Source: Chlamydiales bacterium STE3 (GTDB lineage: Bacteria; Chlamydiota; Chlamydiia; Chlamydiales; Parachlamydiaceae). Taken from it: DNA of 64,000 nucleotides. Positions 26,403-33,368 of this stretch are shown one piece after another. The notes under the pieces are model-generated. The model saw only the letters and a list, made by a program, of their open reading frames with translations, did not search any database and was not told where the DNA came from. The position numbers and the translations under genes were made by a program. How positions within the stretch are numbered: the first letter of the stretch is position 1; each line of letters opens with the position of its first letter. The DNA is taken from assembly GCA_011125455.1 (NCBI GenBank), contig VKHO01000009.1:1-64000 (forward strand). Direction: 5' to 3'.

Positions 26403-26853
26403 GCGAGAGTGCTTTACGCTTTTAGAAGTCTTAATTGCGCTGTTACTCGTGCTGATGTGTCTCCCCATTTTGATTTCTTCTTTTGTTTTTATTAATATTG
26501 AACAGCAAAAAATGCTTAATCAGATGGGCTTGAGTCAGGTTGCAAACAACGCTTTTGCTGTTGTTTTGGAGGAGATGGTCACCAACAAAATCTCTTATAA
26601 CTTTTTAGAAGGGGATAGGACATTTCCTTTAGAACCACGCCATTTCGAATCCGATAAGCCTTTGAATGGATCTTTTTTCTTTAAAAAATTAGATCCTGAA
26701 AAACCGAATAAAGAGAATTACAAGGTTGAACTATGGCAGGTAACCATTGAACTCGAACCTCCTTATGAAAAAAAAGCCTTTTCGTTTGCCTATAAATTTA
26801 TTGTGATCCGCGATTTTAGCCATCTTGGAGGTGCCCAAGATGAGAAAAAGTAA
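26389..26853 (+). CDS. Minor pseudopilin, GspI-like position
   Basis: The pilin helix FTLLEVLIALLLVLM follows a short basic leader; the residue at -1 is Cys. An ATG at 26359 is also in frame but would give a longer leader than its neighbours have, so 26389 is preferred. It overlaps both neighbouring genes. The C-terminal half (about 70-150) is beta-like. It is probably a minor pseudopilin, possibly GspI, by position. Confidence 0.68.
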   Translation: MKKSRRECFTLLEVLIALLLVLMCLPILISSFVFINIEQQKMLNQMGLSQVANNAFAVVLEEMVTNKISYNFLEGDRTFPLEPRHFESDKPLNGSFFFKKLDPEKPNKENYKVELWQVTIELEPPYEKKAFSFAYKFIVIRDFSHLGGAQDEKK

Positions 26854-27508
26854 ACGGTTGGCCTTTACATTAATTGAAGTGATGGTCGCGCTCATTCTTT
26901 CAACCATCGTTATGAGCGTTTTGCTTTTCTACTACTTCCAAGTCAGCCAAGCAAGTGCTTTGGGCGAAGCTGCTTCAGTAGAAGCTTTTAAAATGAGGTA
27001 TCTAGAAAATCGCTTACAAGACCTGGTTTTAAGGCTTGTTCCTCCTGATAACCAAAGCCGTTTCTTCTTTACTCCTAGTCCTCAAATGGGTTTATTTTCT
27101 TCCGGGACAGCTGATTTGCTTTTTTCCTATAACAATGGCATTGTCAGTGAAATTCCCTTAAGAGGAACGACCCTCGGACGGCTTTTTGTGGATCCAGAAA
27201 AAAGACTAACCCTCATGAGCTGGCAAGATAGGAAAGAGTGGAAAGAGGACAGCTTGCCACGATTTCATCGCGAAATTTTACTTGAAGATGTCCAAGAATT
27301 TGGCATCGATTTTTTTATTGGCCCCAAAACAGATGCAGAACAGAGCTCAGCAGCACGTGATGAAATAAGATTTTCTAAATGGCAAACAAATTGGAAAAAA
27401 GAGTTTAAAGAGTTACCTATTATTATCCGCTTTAGCTTAATGGTTGATGACAAAAAGAGGGTCTATACCTTTCCACTGCCTCATGCAAAGGTCATTTATC
27501 GGTCATGA
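26840..27508 (+). CDS. Minor pseudopilin, GspJ-like position
   Basis: Starts at ATG 26840 (GGAGG lies 8 bases before); the in-frame TTG at 26825 is less likely. The pilin helix FTLIEVMVALILSTI has Ala at -1. The C-terminal region is large (about 220 residues in all), as in GspJ. The product ends one ATGA overlap before the next gene. Assignment as GspJ is from size and order. Confidence 0.7.
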   Translation: MRKSKRLAFTLIEVMVALILSTIVMSVLLFYYFQVSQASALGEAASVEAFKMRYLENRLQDLVLRLVPPDNQSRFFFTPSPQMGLFSSGTADLLFSYNNGIVSEIPLRGTTLGRLFVDPEKRLTLMSWQDRKEWKEDSLPRFHREILLEDVQEFGIDFFIGPKTDAEQSSAARDEIRFSKWQTNWKKEFKELPIIIRFSLMVDDKKRVYTFPLPHAKVIYRS

Positions 27509-28371
27509 ACTTACTCATCTTTGTTTCTGTTCTCCTCATGGTATTAGCTTCCATTAGCTATGGAGAAATGCGCGTCTTTTTTAGGCAAGCCCTCTCGCAA
27601 AGCCTATGGGTGCGCTACATGGAAGTGCAGGAGGGTTGTTTTTATAACATGGCTGTAGATGTTAATTATAAAATTCAACCAAAGAAAAGTAAGGAAGCAA
27701 AAGCCTTATTGGACTCCTTAGGTAGGCCCTCAGAAGATAAAGAGGAAAAAGAAAAACCCCCCAAAAGTTTTAGCAAAGGTGCTAAAAAAATCAATTTCCG
27801 CATCTTAGTGGGGAGGGCGAAAGATTTGACCCCTGAAAAAGAGGAGCAGTTTAATGAACTTATCAAAAATCTTATTAGGGACCTTTATAGCAAAGAGAGA
27901 TTTTATATAGAGCTTTTGAATAAACGCCCCAATTTTTTAGAGGAGATGCTCCTTGCTTTAAAGGGTTTTGCCACTGAGAAAATTACAGATACCAGGAGCT
28001 TAGGACGCATCTCCTTTGAGGATAAAGATTTAGATGATGCCTGGTATTTTATGCTTAAACAAAATCCGGATGAGCGAGAAGGTAAAGGGCCTTGTGCGCA
28101 ACTCTCTTTTTTTGACTTTCTCACTGATAGCGCAAAAAGTGAGGTGCGCGTCTATTTAGCACCCAAAGAAATCCTGCTCGCTGCTTTTAAAGGCAATGAA
28201 CAAATTGTGAGTCAAATCTTGGAGAAAAGACAAGAGCTTTACAAGCTGGTGGATAAAGACTATCCAGCAGATAAAGCTAAAGAAGAATTTCAAAATGCCT
28301 TTCAAGGCTACGCTGAGTTTCCCAACATTCTAGACTTTACAGTAAATAAAAGTAAGCCGGATAAATCTTAA
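27505..28371 (+). CDS. GspK-place membrane protein of the type II secretion operon
   Basis: The 288-residue protein has an N-terminal hydrophobic helix (residues 3-22) without the Glu at +5, as is usual for GspK, then a Lys/Glu-rich helical body. It is the last gene of the operon and is coupled to the previous one by ATGA. No GspK zinc-binding or SAM-like motif can be picked out by eye. The name is a position-based inference. Confidence 0.55.
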   Translation: MNLLIFVSVLLMVLASISYGEMRVFFRQALSQSLWVRYMEVQEGCFYNMAVDVNYKIQPKKSKEAKALLDSLGRPSEDKEEKEKPPKSFSKGAKKINFRILVGRAKDLTPEKEEQFNELIKNLIRDLYSKERFYIELLNKRPNFLEEMLLALKGFATEKITDTRSLGRISFEDKDLDDAWYFMLKQNPDEREGKGPCAQLSFFDFLTDSAKSEVRVYLAPKEILLAAFKGNEQIVSQILEKRQELYKLVDKDYPADKAKEEFQNAFQGYAEFPNILDFTVNKSKPDKS

Positions 28372-28604
28372 GGCTTCAATTGCTACCAAAACCCTCGTTT
28401 AAATCTAATGGGTGCGGCGAAGAAGCCGAACTTTTAAATAGAGATAAGGAATAAGCACGCAGGGGCCCATGGTCACTCAAAGCACTTCTTAAAGACTTCT
28501 CAGCTGGAACACTAACTTTCGACAAGAAGCAACCTTTGATGCTATGCAACTGCATTTAGAACTAACGTATAAATAAATTTTTGTAGCAATTGGAGCCTTG
28601 TGTG

Positions 28605-29462
28605 TTATTCAAAACGCTTGTTCCAGATATGGCAGTAAGGCTCCTTACCTGTTTTAGCATAATAATTTTGATGGTACTCTTCCGCTCGATAAAATGATTT
28701 TGCTGGCAAGACCTCCGTAACCACCTCTAGTCCTTTTTCTTTTAACATTTTTATTAAATGCCAAGCCGTTTCCTTCTGCACATTAGTAAGGTAAAAAATG
28801 GCTGAACGGTACTGGCTTCCTTTATCTGGCCCTTGGCGGTTGTATTGTGTCGGATCATGCAATTCAAAAAAAGATTTTACCAACCTTTCGTAGGGAAGAA
28901 TAGTAGGATCAAAAATGACTTCGACAGTTTCGGCATGGCCAGTTTTTCCTGAGCAGATCTCTTCATAAGTTGGTTGGAGTGTTTCTCCTCCTGAATAACC
29001 TGATTGCACCTGGATCACCCCTGGAAGTTCTTGCAGTAAATGCTCCACTCCCCAAAAACAACCCCCAGCAAAATAAGCCTTCTCGTAGCCTTCAGGATTA
29101 TAAGCAGGTAAAAAATGAAGAGATTGAGAATTGACGCAATGGCGCAAGTTTTTCTCTGTTAGCCATTCTCCTTGAAAGACATGACCGAGGTGTGCTCCAC
29201 AATTTTTGCAGAGAATTTCCGTTCGTTGCCCATCGCTATCTGGCTTTTGCTCAACGCTACCCTCAATTTCTCCATCAAAGCTTGGCCATCCGCAGGTGGA
29301 AGCAAATTTGTCTTGGGAGAGAAACAAGGGAACATCACAGCGTCGACAAACATACACTCCTTCAGCGGTATTCTTATAGTACTGTCCTGTGCCGGGATAT
29401 TCTGTTCCTTTATGCACAATAATTCTTTCTTCTTCGGGAGTAAGATCTCTAAACTTTTTCAT
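28605..29462 (-). CDS. msrBA: Fused peptide-methionine sulfoxide reductase MsrB-MsrA
   Basis: The first about 125 residues are MsrB, with two CxxC zinc pairs (CRRC and CKNC) and the catalytic Cys block LRHCVNSQSLHF. Residues about 130-285 are MsrA, with GGCFWG holding the catalytic cysteine and a downstream GYSGG block. The fusion repairs both R- and S-forms of methionine sulfoxide. It overlaps the preceding HAD gene by 4 bases. Both halves look intact. Confidence 0.93.
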   Translation of the reverse strand: MKKFRDLTPEEERIIVHKGTEYPGTGQYYKNTAEGVYVCRRCDVPLFLSQDKFASTCGWPSFDGEIEGSVEQKPDSDGQRTEILCKNCGAHLGHVFQGEWLTEKNLRHCVNSQSLHFLPAYNPEGYEKAYFAGGCFWGVEHLLQELPGVIQVQSGYSGGETLQPTYEEICSGKTGHAETVEVIFDPTILPYERLVKSFFELHDPTQYNRQGPDKGSQYRSAIFYLTNVQKETAWHLIKMLKEKGLEVVTEVLPAKSFYRAEEYHQNYYAKTGKEPYCHIWNKRFE

Positions 29463-30061
29463 AAGATCTCTAAGAGTTTTTGTTCTGTTTTAGCTAAAGA
29501 CTCATGGACAAGACCATCAATCCCCACCGCGGCAGCACTTTCCACCATATTTGTACGGTCATCGATATAAAAAACTTCTTCCGGATGCAGTTGCATGACA
29601 TCTAAAGACAATCTGTAGATGGCAAGGTCAGGTTTTTGGATATGCACGAAAGCAGAAATAAAGAAATACTCTGAAAGATTTTTTAAATCGGCAAGAACAA
29701 TGCGGTGCATGGCAAGCTCGCGCCCTTCATTACTGACAAAAGCAATATCAATTGGGGTGTTTTCTTTGATTCGCTGAAAGAGGTGGAGCATATCGCTATA
29801 GGGCTTAGAGAAAGAAAACATCATGTCTTTAAATTGTTGCATTGTGAAGCTTCTTGTCGTCCAAAAAACTGTTTTATTCAAATATTCTTCTAGTGAAATG
29901 CGGTCTGTTTCGAGTGCAGGGTTCCATTCTCGATGCCTGGATTCAAAATCTTCTTGATCAAGATGGAATTTTTTTATAGCTTCATGGCGCATAGTATGGT
30001 CCCAGCCATTGGTCATTAATACACCGCCAATATCTAAAAAGAGAGCTTTAATTTTTTTCAT
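29459..30061 (-). CDS. HAD-superfamily hydrolase (DxGGV subtype)
   Basis: The 200-residue protein starts with LFLDIGGVL (the second Asp of the usual DxD replaced by Gly), then has FVSNEG (motif II), a Lys in HIQKPD, and FYIDD (motif IV). This pattern occurs in YihX-like HAD-IA members and often means altered activity. It starts in an ATGA overlap with the remnant of gcvPB and overlaps msrBA, so it belonged to the same operon. Substrate unknown. Confidence 0.8.
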   Translation of the reverse strand: MKKIKALFLDIGGVLMTNGWDHTMRHEAIKKFHLDQEDFESRHREWNPALETDRISLEEYLNKTVFWTTRSFTMQQFKDMMFSFSKPYSDMLHLFQRIKENTPIDIAFVSNEGRELAMHRIVLADLKNLSEYFFISAFVHIQKPDLAIYRLSLDVMQLHPEEVFYIDDRTNMVESAAAVGIDGLVHESLAKTEQKLLEIL

Positions 30062-30721
30062 AAGATTAAGGGATCCACCAGTAAAGGATTTTTGGCTGCA
30101 TAAACTTCATCTACTCTTGCAATGAGTTTTGATGAGGGGTATCTCTAACTAATTGAGGATTTTGCTCAATTTCATTAACGACTGTCTTCATGATCTCAAC
30201 AAAAGTATCCAATGTCTCTTTGGATTCACTCTCCGTTGGTTCAATTAGCATGCATTCTTTTATCAGTAAAGGAAAATAGATAGTGGGAGAATACATGCCC
30301 TAAGCGCGCTTTTACCTATTTTCCCCGAAGCATCAAAAGGGAGGATCTTCATTTTGGTTAAAGCACAAATCCCTGATTGAAATTCGAAAATTGCTTGTAG
30401 GAGTCCTTGAGAAGCTTTAGCTTGATAGGGCGTGTAGGAAGTGAGAAATTCTCCCCGGCTACAAATTGAAGGAACGATTGCTGGTATGTGGTACTCGTAG
30501 GCCTCTCCACCTAAGTAAGTTTTGTAATTTAAATAGGTGTTTTTAGCAGAAATCTTTTCGATAAGCTGTTTTCCTTCCCATTCTGATAGGCCGTCATCCT
30601 TTTCCGGTCTTTGGAGTAAAAGGTCTTTAGGTATTTGCTGAAATAAGTCCTCTATGTTAGAAATGCCAATAGATGACATCATTTCTTTAACTTGTTTTGG
30701 GCTATTTGAGATGAAATCCAT
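30058..30721 (-). pseudogene. gcvPA/gcvPB: Collapsed glycine dehydrogenase (gcvPA start fused to gcvPB end)
   Basis: From about 30721, the N-terminal 140 residues of GcvPA are recognisable (MDFISNSP..., AYEYHIPAIV, TSYTPYQAKASQGLLQAIFEFQ). The frame then jumps to the GcvPB C-terminus (SPTIYFPLLIKECMLIEPTE, ESKETLDTF), and one more frameshift leads to KLIARVDEVYAAKN and the natural stop at 30058. The PLP-binding lysine and most of both subunits are missing, about 2 kb by comparison with usual lengths. The gene cannot make a working P-protein. Confidence 0.8.
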
Positions 30722-30825
30722 AAGAAAGGATATGCCCAAAAGCAAAAAGTTTGTCAAAATTTATTTTCCTCTATTGGACATATGTGAGTTTTAATTACTT
30801 TTAAACTAAGAGGCTTGGTTTTTGT

Positions 30826-31254
30826 ATGGAATTTCATTATTTAGGGGAGAGTTCTTTGCCCTTTATCAAGGCGAGACTTTCCCTTTACAACTATTTAGAT
30901 CGTACTTGCGAAATAAAAAAAGTTGGTAAATTTATGGGAGCTTTTTTTATTTCTCCCCTTTTCTTCATAGAGGTGGGTGAAAGAATCGCTAATTTTGCCG
31001 AAGCCCTTTTTAAGGGGATCGTGAATATAGCAGGTGCTCCTTTTCCTACACCATTCAATGCTGGGCGAGGAGCTAAGCAGCTTTTTTCCTCTCTGCAAGA
31101 ACTTGTTGGTCTTTTAACATTGCCCCTCACTTTTAGTGCGAGAAGCATTCATCTACTTGCCTTGCTTTTCATAAATGGCAAAGGATTTTCTGAAAACCGT
31201 ATAGAACTGCATAAGGGTGAGTTGGAAAATTATAAAAAAATTTTCAAAAAATAA
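30826..31254 (+). CDS. Hypothetical hydrophobic protein inside the gcv cluster (142 aa)
   Basis: Not recognised. It has two hydrophobic regions (about 38-75 and 90-115) containing short Gly/Pro/Ala-rich stretches, and a Lys-rich tail. It lies on the opposite strand to the gcv operon, between gcvH and the broken gcvPA, and its last 11 bases overlap the gcvH end. A bilobed hydrophobic pattern of this kind is seen in chlamydial inclusion-membrane proteins, but size and spacing are not a clear match. Confidence 0.5.
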   Translation: MEFHYLGESSLPFIKARLSLYNYLDRTCEIKKVGKFMGAFFISPLFFIEVGERIANFAEALFKGIVNIAGAPFPTPFNAGRGAKQLFSSLQELVGLLTLPLTFSARSIHLLALLFINGKGFSENRIELHKGELENYKKIFKK

Positions 31255-31609
31255 TTAGACTTTGATAATGCTCTAAGCTCATGAGGTTTTCGAGCTCTTC
31301 AGGATGATAAAGTTCGATTTTAAAAAGCCACCCCTCTTCCTCAGGAGAATGATTAATAGGATCGCAGGATTCTTTTAAAGCGTTATTCACTTCCTTGATT
31401 TCTCCCGATACTGGAGTATAGACATCGGCAGCTGCTTTTGTTGACTCTAAAACAACAACCTCTTCAGCTAGCCTGACGGTTTTGTTTGTTTTGGGTAATT
31501 CGACAAAGACAATATCTCCAAGTTCTTTTTGTGCATGTTTTGTAATGCCAACTGTCCCTATGTTGCCATTGACTTCAATCCATTCATGAGATTCTGTAAA
31601 TTTTTTCAT
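31244..31609 (-). CDS. gcvH: Glycine cleavage system H protein (lipoyl carrier)
   Basis: The 121-residue H protein is complete and has the lipoylation block VVLESTKAAADVY with the modified Lys. H proteins carry the aminomethyl group between P, T and L proteins. The partner genes gcvT, gcvPA and gcvPB around it are broken, so GcvH is now likely a lipoyl donor or relay, as in Chlamydia, which keeps gcvH without gcvP/gcvT. It starts in a 4-base overlap with the gcvT remnant. Confidence 0.92.
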   Translation of the reverse strand: MKKFTESHEWIEVNGNIGTVGITKHAQKELGDIVFVELPKTNKTVRLAEEVVVLESTKAAADVYTPVSGEIKEVNNALKESCDPINHSPEEEGWLFKIELYHPEELENLMSLEHYQSLIIF

Positions 31610-32721
31610 TTTAGTAGCTTTTTTTTGAGGAAAGGAAGTTTGGTAATTTCATCTAAAACACTTTTATCTCGAATCATGACTTCTACTTTTTCTCCGTATT
31701 CTAAATACTGTTCACTGATCAAAAGAGCCAGTGATCGATTTAACATAGGAGAAAAGCTTCCAGAAGTGATAAATCCTATTCTTTCCTCTTTTTTTAACAC
31801 AGAGAGCCCTTGCCGGGCAATAGCTTTATCTTCAAAAAGAACCCCGTAGGCATAGCGATGTTTTTTTTGATATAACGCTTGCTTCTATAAAAAATCGTGA
31901 TCTTCTAGCTGTACAGTCCATGCGGCAACACTTTCTAAAGGGCTAATTTCTTCACTTAATTCATGTCCGTAAAGAGCGTAGCCCATTTCAACGCGTAAAA
32001 TGTCCCTTGCAGCAAGGCCACAAGGCTTTACTTCTTCCGATGAGGGGAGTTTTTCCACAGCACTGAAACCTCTTCATTAGGAACAAATAGTTCCACACCA
32101 AGTTCTCCAGTGTAACCAGTTTGCGTGACAATAGCATGATGCTCCTGAAGTTTCGCTACCTGCATCGACTCTTGTAAGGGAAGAGAAGGAAAGAACGCAT
32201 CCAGGATTCTTAAGCTTTGCGGACCTTGAAAGGCAAGAATGCCGTGGGTCTCATAGTAATCTGTGATGGCAACATCAAATGCTTTAAGCTTGGTCTTGAA
32301 GATGCTTTAATACTTCCTCTCTGTTCGAAGCATTAGTTGCCAGTAAAAATTGCTCCTGGCTCAGCTGATAAATCATTACCTCGTCAATTGTCCCTCTCTG
32401 CTCATTAGACGTAATGTGATCGCGCTTCCTTAAGTTGGAAGTGCGATCACATTATGTCTATTACAGAGCACAGAGTAAATGGCTCGATGATTTAGGCTTG
32501 TGAAGAATCGGTGTGGCGATGAATGAGTTAATGAAGCGGGTAGCCCCTTGGCCTTTTAGGTAAAAGATTCCCTTGAGAGAGACATCGAATATGAGTGTAG
32601 CTTTGCGAACCGCAAAATGCTCCACTACAGTGCGTTCGTAGTAAACGGGCTTTTGCTTCCCTGCATCATCAACGATTTTTGCTTCTAAGGCAATGTGTTT
32701 ATGATACAAAGTCGTTTTCAT
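31606..32721 (-). pseudogene. gcvT: Aminomethyltransferase GcvT, multiply disrupted
   Basis: N-terminal part 32461-32721 (MKTTLYHKHIALEAKIVD..., EHFAVRKA, GATRFIN) is followed by a palindromic insertion, then recognisable GcvT pieces in shifting frames: NNEQRGTIDEVMIY, TNASNREEVLKHL, HGILAFQGP, TGYTGELGVELF, KPCGLAARDILRVEMGYALYGHEL, an in-frame TAG around 31888, and the C-terminal FITSGSFSPML...LPFLKKK. At least three frameshifts and one stop are present. The gene was once coupled to the upstream CBM9-like gene and to gcvH by 4-base overlaps. Confidence 0.88.
32406..32460. mobile_element. 55-bp palindromic MITE-like insertion in gcvT
   Basis: Two 24-base arms (32406-32429 and 32437-32460) are inverted repeats with two mismatches around a 7-base centre (TTAAGTT). 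Both ends terminate in TA. Removing one TA plus the 51-base core restores the gcvT reading frame through LCNNEQRGTID across the site, which is the normal family sequence there. This fits insertion at TA with TA duplication, as for Tc1/mariner-type MITEs. No other copy was noticed in this window. Confidence 0.7.
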
Positions 32722-33362
32722 GTTTTTAGCTTAATACTGCTCCAAAGGGCTGGTTGCTGTTCGATGGGGAATTCTTCAGTGACTACTGAAAAATGCTGTG
32801 CGGGAGCATTCAAACGATTAATACGGTATGTAAAGCCAAGACGGTTGAATTCTTTGGGGTCATAGCCAAAGAGGCAGTGAGAAGGAATGAAGCATTTTAA
32901 GGTATAACCCTTTGAAGAGGACGTAACAGCAAGCATCAATGCGGTGCTCTCACAAAGTTCGTGCAGATCTTCATTTCTGAAACGCGTTATTTCTCCCCGG
33001 TCATGCCCTTCAGTGGGTTCGACAAGAAAAAAAAAGTGGTGGCAAAATTTTGTTGTAAAACCTGAAGACTTTACGTCTCTTGTATCCAAGAAGATCTCCA
33101 CGCTATCTCCTTTAGAGATAACAGGAAAGAAGCTCTTGGAAGGTGCTTGCTGAGACTGGATCAAAAAAGATATACCTTCTTCATTCCATCCCATATGGAC
33201 TTGAGCAAAAGGCTCTTCAAGGTTGAGAAAGGAAGTGTCGGGAATGAGGTATTTTTTTAATTCAATAGACTTTTCCCAACTATTAAAAGGAAGAAATTGA
33301 CAATCAAACCCTAGATGAAAAAAGGAACCTAGTTTTAAATCCGGTAAGCCTTCGTCAAACAT
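32718..33362 (-). CDS. CBM9/DOMON-like hypothetical protein (214 aa)
   Basis: The central region contains GDSVEIFLDTRD near residues 84-95 followed by a beta-rich stretch, a pattern resembling family 9 carbohydrate-binding or DOMON-like beta-sandwich domains. There is no signal peptide, so it may be cytoplasmic. It overlaps gcvT by 4 bases and lies 6 bases after the PpiD-like gene. I do not recognise a specific homologue; the fold resemblance is weak evidence. Confidence 0.5.
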   Translation of the reverse strand: MFDEGLPDLKLGSFFHLGFDCQFLPFNSWEKSIELKKYLIPDTSFLNLEEPFAQVHMGWNEEGISFLIQSQQAPSKSFFPVISKGDSVEIFLDTRDVKSSGFTTKFCHHFFFLVEPTEGHDRGEITRFRNEDLHELCESTALMLAVTSSSKGYTLKCFIPSHCLFGYDPKEFNRLGFTYRINRLNAPAQHFSVVTEEFPIEQQPALWSSIKLKT

Positions 33363-33368
33363 AAGCCC

